This document shows, piece by piece, positions 25,865 to 33,641 of a stretch of DNA of 33,641 nt. This DNA comes from Parvibaculum sp. (GTDB taxonomy: Bacteria; Pseudomonadota; Alphaproteobacteria; Parvibaculales; Parvibaculaceae): assembly GCF_002684405.1 (NCBI RefSeq), contig NZ_NYVD01000119.1, forward strand, positions 1 through 33,641, given 5' to 3'. Under the pieces are notes generated by a model that did not search any database, was not told the DNA's origin, and saw only the letters and a list, made by a program, of their open reading frames with translations. How positions within the stretch are numbered: position 1 is the stretch's first letter; every line of letters begins with the position of its first letter. Both the position numbers and the translations under genes were made by a program.

Positions 25865-26830
25865 ATGGCGGTTTACACGGAAGTCGGCGACGAGGAGCTG
25901 CGCGCCTTTCTGAAGGACTACGAGATCGGCGACGTGCTCTCGCTCAAGGGCATTGCGGAAGGCGTGGAGAATTCCAACTTCCTGCTCCATACCGACAAGG
26001 GCAGCTACATCCTGACGCTCTATGAAAAGCGCGTGGCGGAGAAAGACCTGCCCTTCTTTCTCGGCCTGATGAACCATCTCTCATCGAACGGTCTTCGCTG
26101 CCCCACGCCCATTGCCAACCGCGAGGGGCGTATGCAGGGAGAGCTGGCCGGCCGTCCCGCCGCCATCATCAGTTTTCTCGAAGGCATCTCGGTCAAGCGG
26201 CCGCTGGCGCGCCATTGTATGGAAGTGGGCGCGGCGCTGGCGCGGCTTCATCTGGCAGGCGCCGATTTCAAACTAACGCGCAGGAATTCGCTCAGCGTCG
26301 ACGGCTGGCGGCCGCTTTTCGACTCCTGTCGCGAAGGCATTGCGGCCTTCTCGGGCGGCCTCGACACCGAGATCGAGGCGGAACTCGATGCGCTGGAAAA
26401 GGGCTGGCCGAAGGATCTGCCGCATGGCGTCATTCATGCCGATCTCTTTCCCGACAATGTCTTCTTTATCGGCGACAAGCTGTCCGGGCTGATCGACTTC
26501 TATTTCGCCTGCAACGATAGCTTCGCCTACGACCTCGCCATCTGCCTCAATGCCTGGTGCTTCGAGGCCGACGGGTCGTTCAACGTCACCAAGGCGCGCG
26601 CCCTGTTGCAGGCCTATCGCCAGACGCGCCCGATGGAGAAGGAAGAAATCGAGGCGTTGCCGCTTCTCGCACAGGGCAGCGCCATGCGCTTCCTGCTGAC
26701 GCGGCTTTACGACTGGATCAATCATCCGCCCGGCGCCTTCGTGCAGCCCAAGAACCCGACCGAATATCTGCGCCGCCTGCGCTTCCACCGCGATATCGGC
26801 TCGCCCGCGGCTTACGGAATCGACGTATAA
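25865..26830 (+). CDS. thrB: Homoserine kinase
   Basis: ThrB phosphorylates homoserine in threonine synthesis. The 321-residue product belongs to the aminoglycoside-phosphotransferase-like (type II) homoserine kinases. The N-lobe has [27 protein letters not shown] in sequence ([20 protein letters not shown]), and the catalytic loop is [14 protein letters not shown] with the DFG-like [18 protein letters not shown]. The start [16 protein letters not shown] is typical. It is 11 bases after ispH and 7 bases before rnhA, with weak ribosome binding sites that suggest coupling. Confidence 0.95.
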   Translation: MAVYTEVGDEELRAFLKDYEIGDVLSLKGIAEGVENSNFLLHTDKGSYILTLYEKRVAEKDLPFFLGLMNHLSSNGLRCPTPIANREGRMQGELAGRPAAIISFLEGISVKRPLARHCMEVGAALARLHLAGADFKLTRRNSLSVDGWRPLFDSCREGIAAFSGGLDTEIEAELDALEKGWPKDLPHGVIHADLFPDNVFFIGDKLSGLIDFYFACNDSFAYDLAICLNAWCFEADGSFNVTKARALLQAYRQTRPMEKEEIEALPLLAQGSAMRFLLTRLYDWINHPPGAFVQPKNPTEYLRRLRFHRDIGSPAAYGIDV

Positions 26831-26837
26831 GAGCGGC

Positions 26838-27278
26838 ATGAAAGACAATATCGACATCTATACGGATGGCGCCTGCTCGGGAAATCCGGGACCGGGCGGC
26901 TGGGGCGCGCTGATGATCTGGCGCGACGAAGAAAAAGAACTCTGCGGCGGCGAAACCGCGACCACCAATAACCGCATGGAACTGATGGGCGCCATTCAGG
27001 CGCTGGAGGCGCTGAAGCGACCGTCAAAGGTGGCGCTGCATACCGACAGCACCTATGTGCGCGACGGCATCACCAAATGGATCCACAACTGGAAACGCAA
27101 TGGCTGGAAGACCGCCGCCAAGAAGCCGGTGAAGAATGCCGAGCTGTGGCAGCGCCTCGAAGCCGCGCTTGAGCGCCATGAGGTGGAGTTCCACTGGGTG
27201 AAAGGCCATTCCGGCCACCCCGAAAACGAGCGCGCCGACGAACTCGCGCGTCAGGGCATGGCGCCCTATCAGGGGTAG
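26838..27278 (+). CDS. rnhA: Ribonuclease HI
   Basis: RNase HI cleaves the RNA of RNA-DNA hybrids. The 146-residue product has all the catalytic elements: Asp in [17 protein letters not shown], Glu in [13 protein letters not shown], Asp in [12 protein letters not shown], and the loop His and last Asp in [17 protein letters not shown]. It is the third gene of the ispH-thrB-rnhA operon. Together with rnhB at 4750 the window carries both RNase H classes. A palindromic repeat follows its stop. Confidence 0.97.
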   Translation: MKDNIDIYTDGACSGNPGPGGWGALMIWRDEEKELCGGETATTNNRMELMGAIQALEALKRPSKVALHTDSTYVRDGITKWIHNWKRNGWKTAAKKPVKNAELWQRLEAALERHEVEFHWVKGHSGHPENERADELARQGMAPYQG

Positions 27279-27288
27279 TCCCTTCACC

Positions 27289-27371
27289 GTCATGGCCCGG
27301 CTTGTCCGGGCCATCCACGTCTTTTCTTTACCGCCAAGACGTGGATGCCCCGCATAAAGCGGGGCATGACG
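27289..27371. repeat. Composite palindromic repeat between convergent rnhA and peroxiredoxin genes
   Basis: The left hairpin is GTCATGGCCCGG / CCGGGCCATCCACG, the core contains AAGACGTGGAT matching ATCCACGTCTT as a further inverted repeat, and the right hairpin is ATGCCCCGC / GCGGGGCATGACG. The plan is the same as in the copies at 4624, 6642 and 6739, though the arm sequences differ. Placed between two convergent genes, it could end both transcripts. Confidence 0.78.
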
Positions 27372-27390
27372 TCTCAACAGAAAAGCTCTC

Positions 27391-27876
27391 CTAGACCTCA
27401 GCGAGCAGATGCTCCGCGCCGGAGACTTTCGCCTCGCCGGGGTTCGGCTCCTGGTTCAGCGATTTCACCACGCCGTCTTCCACCAGCATGGAATAGCGCA
27501 GGCTGCGCGTGCCCATGCCGAAGCCGGAGCCGTCGAAGTCGAGGCCCATCGCCTTGGTCAGGTCGCCATTGCCGTCGCCCAGCATGGTCACCTTGCCGTC
27601 CGCGCCCTGCTGCTGGCCCCAGGCCCCCATGACGAAGGCATCGTTCACCGACAGGCAGACGATCTCGTCCACGCCCTTCGCCTTGAATTCATCCGCCTTC
27701 TGAATGAATCCCGGCAGGTGCTGGTTGGAGCAGGTCGGCGTGAAGGCGCCGGGCAGCGCAAAAACCGCGACCTTGCGGCCCTTGAACAACTCGCTCGTCT
27801 TGATCGGGGCCGGGCCCTTGTCCGTGAGCTTCATCAGCGTCGCTTCGGGAATCTTGTCGCCAACCTTGATGGTCAT
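27391..27876 (-). CDS. Peroxiredoxin (Prx5-like)
   Basis: The enzyme reduces hydrogen peroxide and organic peroxides. The 161-residue product has the peroxidatic cysteine in PGAFTPTCSNQHLPGF (PxxxTxxC) and the Prx5-type segments MTIKVGDKIPEATL, CLSVNDAFVMGAWGQ and DFDGSGFGMGTRSLRYSMLVEDG. The only other cysteine is in EIVCLSVND, so a classical C-terminal resolving cysteine is absent; reduction by a glutaredoxin or glutathione is likely but inferred. An in-frame start further up (27960) lies inside the preceding gene. ATG 27876 has a strong GAGGAGG, which overlaps the stop of the DsbD-like gene 10 bases before, so the two genes form an operon. Confidence 0.94.
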   Translation of the reverse strand: MTIKVGDKIPEATLMKLTDKGPAPIKTSELFKGRKVAVFALPGAFTPTCSNQHLPGFIQKADEFKAKGVDEIVCLSVNDAFVMGAWGQQQGADGKVTMLGDGNGDLTKAMGLDFDGSGFGMGTRSLRYSMLVEDGVVKSLNQEPNPGEAKVSGAEHLLAEV

Positions 27877-27886
27877 GGTCGCCTCC

Positions 27887-28966
27887 TCATTGTCCGGCTT
27901 CAGCGCCGGGTTTCGGTTTCGTGGCGGCCTCGCCGCCGGGTACGGTAAACTCGGTTTCATACCCGCCCCGGCCGTCCGCGCGCGCCAGGGTGAGCGTCAA
28001 TGTCTTGCCGTCGAGCGACTTGTCCTTGTCGATCCGGACCGGGACCGCATAGCGGATCGCCTTTGCGTCGCGCGTAACGTCGGGCACACCGAACCATGCA
28101 TAATATGGCCCCTCCACCGCAAGCATGGGCGGGGCGTCCGGCGTTTCCTTCAATGTCACGTCCAGCGTGCCCTTGCCGTTTTCTGTTTTCAGCGCGGCGC
28201 TTACCCGTCCGGGAATTTTGGGGGCGAGCGGTACGCGCGCCAGCGCCGCGCGAATGTCCTGCGCATATTCCGTGTCGGACGCAGCCTTGAAACCTTCACC
28301 CGTTTTCTCTCCGCTTTTCCGGGCGCTTTTTCCGGCGGCAGGCACCGTCAGCTCCAGCGTCACATCATGCGGCACGCAAATCTGCGAACAGACGGCATAG
28401 AAAAGATCAAGATGCAGCGTGACCGGCTTTTCCGCCTCGCGCGGCATGACCAGCACCGGCCAGATGACGGTCGTGTCATAGCCATAGGTCACGTCGCCGG
28501 GATTGTCGAAGCGGCGCGGCGCGGGCCAGCGAACATGCGCATAATCGATATTGTCCGACTTCGACCAGCCGAACACCGGCGCGGAGCCGCTGTCGCCGGG
28601 TTTGCGCCAATAGGTATGCCAGCCCGGATCGATTTCCATTTCCACACCGGCAAGGAACGGCCGGTCGTCATGCGCGGTCTCGGCGAGAACGAGGCGCACC
28701 CGCGCACCCAGCTCCTCCGCCCAGGGCGTGACGGGCCGAAATGGGACAGCTTCGGTACTCGCCGTCTTTTCCGAAAGGGTCGGAGAGGCTGCGGCGGGCG
28801 CCGCGCAGGCCAGCGACAGCGCGCCTGCGCAGAGCGCGGTGCGGAACAGGCAATTCAGTTTGCCGGTCAGTTTACCGGTCAGCTTGCTGCGCTGTTTGCT
28901 CGTCGTTCCGCCGTTGCTCGGCAACATATCGAGGCCCTTTCCTTCGTCCGGCAGAGTGTCGCCCAT
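27887..28966 (-). CDS. Secreted DsbD N-terminal-domain / ScsB-like protein
   Basis: The product has 359 residues. A longer than usual N-region precedes the signal peptide core (LFRTALCAGALSLACAAPAAA), so export is expected. The mature part has the pattern of the DsbC/DsbD N-terminal (alpha) domain: VEMEIDPGWHTYWRKPGDSGSAP, then FYAVCSQICVPHDVTLEL, whose CxxxC pair is the likely redox centre, as in ScsB-like proteins. The transmembrane and C-terminal thioredoxin domains of full DsbD are missing. Near the N-terminus is a small repeat KLTGKLTGKLN. It precedes the peroxiredoxin gene by 10 bases. A role in periplasmic thiol redox or copper tolerance is inferred from the family. ATG 28929 or others within the N-region could be the true start. 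Confidence 0.82.
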   Translation of the reverse strand: MGDTLPDEGKGLDMLPSNGGTTSKQRSKLTGKLTGKLNCLFRTALCAGALSLACAAPAAASPTLSEKTASTEAVPFRPVTPWAEELGARVRLVLAETAHDDRPFLAGVEMEIDPGWHTYWRKPGDSGSAPVFGWSKSDNIDYAHVRWPAPRRFDNPGDVTYGYDTTVIWPVLVMPREAEKPVTLHLDLFYAVCSQICVPHDVTLELTVPAAGKSARKSGEKTGEGFKAASDTEYAQDIRAALARVPLAPKIPGRVSAALKTENGKGTLDVTLKETPDAPPMLAVEGPYYAWFGVPDVTRDAKAIRYAVPVRIDKDKSLDGKTLTLTLARADGRGGYETEFTVPGGEAATKPKPGAEAGQ

Positions 28967-29164
28967 AATCCGGATGGTTTTCCAGCCGAGTGTTTCCTCC
29001 GGCCCGAAAAACGGTTTAGGCTTATCTCATTCGGCGCGCCGGGCCTATACACATCTGTGTGACGGATGTGAAAGGAAAGAGGAGACCAGCCGGCCGGTGC
29101 GCGAAATTGTGCTGCAGGCGCATGCGCGTTACGGCAATCATGTGCCAGCCGGAAAGGGATCGCC

Positions 29165-29776
29165 ATGAACCCGACTTTGCACGGATTGAGCTATCAGCCG
29201 GAAGAAGACGGCTATATGGAAGGCAAGATGCTGATCGCCATGCCCTCCATGGAAGACGAACGCTTCGAGCGGACGCTGATCTATATGTGCGTGCACAATC
29301 CGGAAGGCGCGATGGGCATTGTGGTCAACAAGCCCGCGCCGGACGTTACCTTTCCCGAACTCCTCACACAGCTATCGATCGACGTGCCGCCGCGCAGCAT
29401 GACGCAGCCCATCGCCTGCCCCGTTCTCGTCGGCGGGCCGGTGGAGGTGGGACGCGGTTTCGTTCTGCATACGCAGGATTATTTTTCCGAGGAATCGACC
29501 CTGCCCGTCGATGCCGATGTCGGCCTCACGGCGAGTGTGGATATTCTGCGCGCCATGGCGGCGGGCGGCGGTCCCTCGCGCGCCCTGCTCGCGCTCGGCT
29601 ATGCAGGCTGGGCGCCGGGCCAGCTCGATCAGGAAATCCAGGCCAATGGCTGGCTGCATTGCGAAGCCGATCCGGACCTGATCTTCGGGCTCGACCTCGA
29701 CGCGAAATACACCAGCGCCCTCGGCAAGCTGGGCGTCGACATATCGCTCCTGTCGGGCGCCGCCGGTCACGCGTGA
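29165..29776 (+). CDS. YqgE/AlgH family protein
   Basis: The product has 203 residues with the DUF179 pattern: [41 protein letters not shown] in pieces ([30 protein letters not shown]), [17 protein letters not shown], and [24 protein letters not shown]. The biochemical role is not settled, though one homologue is linked to alginate regulation. ATG 29165 has AAGGGA in good position. The gene is divergent from the DsbD-like gene across a 198-bp gap and converges with the GGDEF/EAL gene with only 4 bases between the stop codons. Confidence 0.94.
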   Translation: MNPTLHGLSYQPEEDGYMEGKMLIAMPSMEDERFERTLIYMCVHNPEGAMGIVVNKPAPDVTFPELLTQLSIDVPPRSMTQPIACPVLVGGPVEVGRGFVLHTQDYFSEESTLPVDADVGLTASVDILRAMAAGGGPSRALLALGYAGWAPGQLDQEIQANGWLHCEADPDLIFGLDLDAKYTSALGKLGVDISLLSGAAGHA

Positions 29777-29780
29777 GGCG

Positions 29781-32700
29781 TCAGCCCCGGTTCCAGTAGC
29801 GCGCGATGAAGTCCAGCGCATCCGACGCGCGCATGGGCTGGCCGAAATAAAAGCCCTGCCCGTAGTCGCAGCCCATCGCGGCGAGGTCGGCGGCCTGATC
29901 CTCGCTTTCGGCCCCTTCCGCCACCACTTCCATGCCCAGATCATGCGCCAGCGTGACCATCGAGCGGATGATGAGCGGCGTGTCGCGGTCGGCGGACATC
30001 TGCGCCACGAAGGACCTGTCCACCTTCAGCGTGTCGAAGGGGAAACGCTGCAGATAGCTGAGGCTCGAATAGCCGGTGCCGAAATCGTCCATCGACAGCC
30101 CCGCGCCCAGCGCCTTGATGCGCGCGAGCACATTGGAGGCGTATTCGGGATTTTCCATCACCAGCGATTCGGTGACTTCCAGTTTCAGCGTCCCCGGCGC
30201 AATGTCGATCCGGTGCAGCACGCGCTTCACATCGTCGATGAGGTCGTGACGCAATAGCTGGCGGCTCGACACGTTGACGCTCGCAAAGAGCGGCCTTTCC
30301 ATCGGGAAGAGTTTCTGCCAGGTCGCCAGTTCTTCCGATGCCGCGCGCAGCGCGAAGCGGCCGATCTCGTTGATGAGGCCGATCTCTTCGGCCAGCGGCA
30401 CGAATTCCGCCGGGCTCATCAGCCCGTCCTTGGGGTGGTTCCAGCGGATCAGCGCCTCGAAACCCGCCACCCGTCCGTCGGCGAGCGACATGATGGGCTG
30501 GTAGTAGATTTCGAGTTCCTTGCGCTCCACCGCCCGGCGCAGATCCGCCTCGAGCTTCAGATGCGTGTCGGCTTCGGCGCGCATGCCGGGCTCGAAGAGT
30601 TCCACCTTGCCCTTGCCGCCGCGCTTGGCGCGGTACATGGCGATCTCGGCTTCGTTCAGCAGCTCTTCGGGGTTTTCATGCGCATCCTCGCAAATCGCGA
30701 TGCCGACGGAGCAGCTCGGGAAGATTTCATGACCGGCCACGCTGATCGGCTGGCCGAGGAATTCGGAAAGCTGTTCGGCGAAGGTCTGCGCGTCCTCGCG
30801 TTCGGTGCGCGTGGTCAGCAGCACGGCATATTCGTCGCCGCCGAAGCGCGCCACCGTATCCTCATGCGTCACGAGGGATTCCAGCCGGCGGGCCAGCGCC
30901 ACCAGCAGCGCATCGCCGCCGGAGGGACCGATCGAATCGTTCACCGTCTTGAAGCGGTCGAGGTCGATCACCAGAAGCGCCGCGCGCGGACGGTCGATGA
31001 GCCCGGTGCGCCGGATCGCGCGTTCCATGCGGTCCATGAAGAGCGCCCGGTTGGGCAGCCCCGTCAGCCCGTCATGCACGCTGTCATGCAGCATGCGTTC
31101 CTGCGCGTGTTTCGTCGCCGTCACGTCGCGCACCGTGCCGATGCAGCGCGTCGCATAGCCTTCCGGCCCCGCCACGCAGCTTGCCTGCAGGGCCAGCCAG
31201 CGGAACGATCCGTCTGAATGGCGCATCCGGAATTCGAGCGTGAAATGCACATTGCCGCGCCCGATATAGGCGTTCAGCGCATTGCGATAGGTCTCGCGGT
31301 CATTGGGGTGCATATGCGCGCGCCAGTCGAGTTCGTGGCCCGACAGCGACCCGGCTTCGAGCCCCAGCATGGTTTCGATGGCGGGCGAGACATAGAGCTT
31401 GTCGGCCATGATGTCCCAGTCCCACACGCCCATGCGCGCGCCCGTCAGCGCGAAGGCGTGGCGCTGCTCGCTGCGGAGCGACCCGATATCGGCGCGGCGC
31501 CGTCCCCCTTGCGCGTGATAGGCGGCGGCGAAGGCAAAGAGCGCCAGCGCGGAGGTAAAAATGCCGCCGCTCAGCGTCGTGCCGGTAAAGACGCCCGGCA
31601 TCCAGCCCAGCGCATGAAGCACGGCCACCAGCGCGGCAAGGCCGAAGAGCGCCGTGCCCGGCACCAGAAGCTGCGCGGGCCGCACGCCTCTGAGCGCGGC
31701 CAGCACGATGAGCGGCGCGCCGCCGAACAGCGCCAGCGCCAGCATGAGCCGCACATAAAGCCCGCCCAACGCGGGCTCGAACAGCGCCAGCGGGATCGCC
31801 GCCAGCGCGGCATAGGTCGCGATCCGCGCCACCTGCGCCGCCCTGTCGAAATGCCGTCCGAGATCAAGGAAGAAGCGTTCCAGCGCAAAGAGCGTGGAGG
31901 CAAACAGCGCATAGGCCGCCACGCTTGCGACACCGGCCCAATAGGCGGAGAGCCCGAGGCCCGCTTCCATGAAGCCGAATTCGGTGAAGAGCAGCAGGAA
32001 GCCGGTTGCGAGCACCGCCGCCGTCGCCTGCGCGGCGGGCACGCGGGTCAGCACGGCGAGCGCGGAGAGATAGATGCCGAGCGCGGCCACCACGCCCAGC
32101 AGCAGGCCTTCCACCAGCGCCAGCGAACGCTTGAAACTCTGCCAGGCCTGCTCGTCCCACAGATAGACGCCGGAGGGCGATGGCATCTCGGCATGCATGG
32201 CCAGCGTCACGCTGGTGATGGGATCGACGGAAATGCGGAACACGCTGAAACCCGGCTGGTTCAGCGCGGCGTCGTCTTCCGGCATCTGGCCGCCCGCCAC
32301 CTGCGCCTCGTCGACGCCTGCGGAAATGCGCGGCCAGAAAAGCCCCGCGACCCCTCTCGGACGGTCATCGGCCACGACGAGCCGCGAGACCTCATCTTCG
32401 CTGCGGTTTCTCAGCGCAATCGCGATCCATTCCCCGGTCGCCTCCGCGCTGCCGTCGGAAAGCAGGATGGAGCTGTTGCCGGTATCGGTTCCGTCTTCAT
32501 TGTCTGCGGCCTCCGCTTCGGTCCCGCTCGCTTCATCTGTGGCGGATGCGTCGGCGGATACATCGGCTTCCCCCTCGCCCGTGGTCACGATATCGCCGGG
32601 GGCGGAGGGTTCTTCCAGCGTCAGCCTGTTGCCGGCCGCCTGATAGCGTTCCAGATAGGGGGTGATGTCCAGCACGGGGCGCAAATCGTCGATGGCGACG

Positions 32701-32819
32701 GCGTCGAGCGCATGGGCCTGCTGCGCCACAAGAACCGGCAGCAATAGCGGCGCCAGCAATATGGCCAGCGACGCCGCCGCGCCCGTTACGCGCCGGCGCA
32801 TGCCCCTTCCCTGCCGCAT
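29781..32819 (-). CDS. Membrane PAS-GGDEF-EAL cyclic-di-GMP signalling protein with 7TM-type sensor
   Basis: The product has 1012 residues from ATG 32819. The order is a signal peptide ([21 protein letters not shown]), a periplasmic 7TMR-DISM-like domain, about seven membrane helices ([20 protein letters not shown] onward), a PAS domain ([21 protein letters not shown]), GGDEF and EAL. The GGDEF motif reads [10 protein letters not shown], with Tyr in place of Phe, and no RxxD inhibitory site precedes it. The EAL domain has [22 protein letters not shown] and [13 protein letters not shown] and looks catalytically complete. Phosphodiesterase activity is therefore likely, cyclase activity uncertain. 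The periplasmic part has an acidic low-complexity insert. The frame is open to ATG 32876, and a GTG at 32828 is also possible; none has an ideal ribosome binding site. Confidence 0.93.
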   Translation of the reverse strand: MRQGRGMRRRVTGAAASLAILLAPLLLPVLVAQQAHALDAVAIDDLRPVLDITPYLERYQAAGNRLTLEEPSAPGDIVTTGEGEADVSADASATDEASGTEAEAADNEDGTDTGNSSILLSDGSAEATGEWIAIALRNRSEDEVSRLVVADDRPRGVAGLFWPRISAGVDEAQVAGGQMPEDDAALNQPGFSVFRISVDPITSVTLAMHAEMPSPSGVYLWDEQAWQSFKRSLALVEGLLLGVVAALGIYLSALAVLTRVPAAQATAAVLATGFLLLFTEFGFMEAGLGLSAYWAGVASVAAYALFASTLFALERFFLDLGRHFDRAAQVARIATYAALAAIPLALFEPALGGLYVRLMLALALFGGAPLIVLAALRGVRPAQLLVPGTALFGLAALVAVLHALGWMPGVFTGTTLSGGIFTSALALFAFAAAYHAQGGRRRADIGSLRSEQRHAFALTGARMGVWDWDIMADKLYVSPAIETMLGLEAGSLSGHELDWRAHMHPNDRETYRNALNAYIGRGNVHFTLEFRMRHSDGSFRWLALQASCVAGPEGYATRCIGTVRDVTATKHAQERMLHDSVHDGLTGLPNRALFMDRMERAIRRTGLIDRPRAALLVIDLDRFKTVNDSIGPSGGDALLVALARRLESLVTHEDTVARFGGDEYAVLLTTRTEREDAQTFAEQLSEFLGQPISVAGHEIFPSCSVGIAICEDAHENPEELLNEAEIAMYRAKRGGKGKVELFEPGMRAEADTHLKLEADLRRAVERKELEIYYQPIMSLADGRVAGFEALIRWNHPKDGLMSPAEFVPLAEEIGLINEIGRFALRAASEELATWQKLFPMERPLFASVNVSSRQLLRHDLIDDVKRVLHRIDIAPGTLKLEVTESLVMENPEYASNVLARIKALGAGLSMDDFGTGYSSLSYLQRFPFDTLKVDRSFVAQMSADRDTPLIIRSMVTLAHDLGMEVVAEGAESEDQAADLAAMGCDYGQGFYFGQPMRASDALDFIARYWNRG

Positions 32820-32895
32820 CGGCTTCACCGTCCCCTCAGTTTTATGACTCACACGCACCCGCCCGACACATACCATCTTTTCACATCATTTCCGC

Positions 32896-33483
32896 TCAGG
32901 GGCGCGGGTCGTCTCGAAGCAGTGCGAAAACGACATGGTCGCGCCAGGCCCCGTCGATCCTGAGATAGCCCCGCGCATATCCCTCTTCCTGAAAACCGCA
33001 TTTCCGCAGGACCGCCTTGGAGGGTTCGTTCTCCGGCAGGCAGGCCGCCTGCAGCCTGTGCAATTTCAGTTCCTCGAACACGTAAGGGATGAGCGTCCGC
33101 ACCGCCGCGGTCGTATATCCCCTGCCCGCATGAGGTTCGCCCGCCCAATAGCCCAGCGAGCAGCATTGCTGCACCCCCCGCTGGACGCCCGAGATGGTCA
33201 CGCCCCCGATCAGTTCGCCAGTCTGCTCGCGAAAGATGAAGAAGGGGTAGGCGCGGTCGTCGCGCACATCCTGCGCATAGCGGCGCAGGCGGCGGCGATA
33301 GGCATTGCGCGTCAGGTCGTCATGCGGCCAGGTCGGTTCCCAGGGTTTCAGGAAGTCCCGACTGCGCTCGCGCAGCGTCGACCATTGCGGATAGTCGTCG
33401 CTTTCCGGCCCGCGCAGATAGACCCCCTCGCCCGTGATCATGGGCGCGCTATCCGGCCGGGAAATGGATTTCAGAAATGCCAT
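32896..33483 (-). CDS. GNAT family N-acetyltransferase (RimJ/RimL-like)
   Basis: The product has 195 residues. The GNAT fold is seen in VYLRGPESDDYPQWSTLRE (strand 1), GELIGGVTISGVQRG (strands 2-4), SLGYWAGEPHAGRGYTTAAV with the acetyl-CoA loop, and LKLHRLQAACLPENEPSKAVLRKCGFQEEGYARGYLRIDG in pieces (LHRLQAACLPENEPS, LRKCGFQEEGYARGY). This pattern is that of RimJ-type enzymes which acetylate protein N-termini, but the substrate here is not known. It lies between the GGDEF/EAL gene and a probable M16 peptidase gene, all on the minus strand, a neighbourhood I associate with alphaproteobacteria. Confidence 0.93.
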   Translation of the reverse strand: MAFLKSISRPDSAPMITGEGVYLRGPESDDYPQWSTLRERSRDFLKPWEPTWPHDDLTRNAYRRRLRRYAQDVRDDRAYPFFIFREQTGELIGGVTISGVQRGVQQCCSLGYWAGEPHAGRGYTTAAVRTLIPYVFEELKLHRLQAACLPENEPSKAVLRKCGFQEEGYARGYLRIDGAWRDHVVFALLRDDPRP

Positions 33484-33543
33484 GATGCGACGATCCCCCC
33501 GCTCAAACCCCTCTCGGCGCCCGCTTCAGGCGCTGGATTCCCT

Positions 33544-33641
33544 TCAAGGGGTGAATCTTGCCGCTATATGGTCCCTGCTTTCAAGGCCGCCGCCTTTTCC
33601 GCCCAGCGGCCCCACCGCCGCCACGGCGGGCGCGCTGCGCC
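33544..33641 (-). CDS. C-terminal fragment, probable M16-family peptidase
   Basis: A minus-strand frame enters from the right edge and stops at TGA (33544-33546). The 31 residues read APAVAAVGPLGGKGGGLESR then DHIAARFTP at the end. The PxVAxxGPL pattern followed by a short tail is typical of the C-terminus of mitochondrial-processing-peptidase-like M16 proteins. The fragment is too short for certainty. It precedes the GNAT gene by 60 bases, a gene order that also fits an M16 protein. Confidence 0.5.
   Translation of the reverse strand, partial: RSAPAVAAVGPLGGKGGGLESRDHIAARFTP

Noticed and set aside
31218-32747. Long plus-strand frame opposite the GGDEF/EAL gene
   Set aside because: It is rich in Arg, His, Gly and Gln as expected for an antisense GC-rich shadow, and the minus strand encodes clear domains here.
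33536-33557. Pair of GANTC sites near the right edge as a regulatory cluster
   Set aside because: Two sites in 22 bp (33536, 33553) lie around the stop of the probable M16 gene; two sites alone are close to chance and no promoter is visible.

Overview
The window is a GC-rich (roughly 60-65% by eye) chromosomal stretch of an alphaproteobacterium. The evidence is a CcrM-type GANTC methyltransferase, an atp operon holding only the F0 genes (I-B-E-b'-b), the mutY / DciA-like / DsbA / smc neighbourhood, an ispH-thrB-rnhA operon and an alphaproteobacterial-type LexA box (GTTC-N7-GTTC). Genus cannot be fixed from the sequence; a Hyphomicrobiales- or Parvibaculales-like organism is a guess. The first 13 bases equal the shared 3' end of Illumina adapters, so the left edge is an untrimmed contig end and not genome.

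Layout. 1-1230: the end of an unrecognised gene, then an AT-rich glycosyltransferase-like gene that looks acquired. 1229-3306 (-): a two-glycosyltransferase plus methyltransferase operon (TIGR04283/TIGR04282 type). 3369-6633 (+): a SplB-like radical SAM gene behind a LexA box, rnhB, and ccrM, whose upstream region carries five GANTC sites inside the 3' end of rnhB. 6838-12973: mutY (-), then divergent DciA-like, dsbA-like and smc (+). 13160-16016 (+): promoter, atpI-atpB-atpE-atpF'-atpF and a terminator, with strong hairpins on both sides of atpE. 16101-18702: a dienelactone-hydrolase-like gene (+) convergent with a nucleotidyltransferase/serine-hydrolase pair (-). 18743-23773 (-): the glycine cleavage operon gcvT-gcvH-gcvPA-gcvPB with promoter, tandem glycine riboswitch and terminator. 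23877-24554 (-): a lipoprotein. 24687-27278 (+): ispH-thrB-rnhA. 27391-28966 (-): a DsbD-N/ScsB-like secreted protein and a peroxiredoxin. 29165-29776 (+): YqgE/AlgH. 29781-33483 (-): a membrane GGDEF/EAL protein and a GNAT acetyltransferase. 33544-33641 (-): the probable end of an M16 peptidase.

Most content is conserved housekeeping. Themes are genome maintenance and cell cycle (rnhA, rnhB, mutY, ccrM, smc, DciA-like, LexA-controlled SplB-like), energy (F0), one-carbon metabolism (gcv) and envelope redox (DsbA-like, DsbD-like, peroxiredoxin). No insertion sequence, prophage, CRISPR array, tRNA or rRNA was seen. The window does not appear to hold a wholly new multi-gene system. The most interesting signals are regulatory: the GANTC cluster before ccrM, the LexA box, the atpE-flanking hairpins, the glycine riboswitch with possible alternative leader pairings, and a family of composite palindromic repeats at gene ends.
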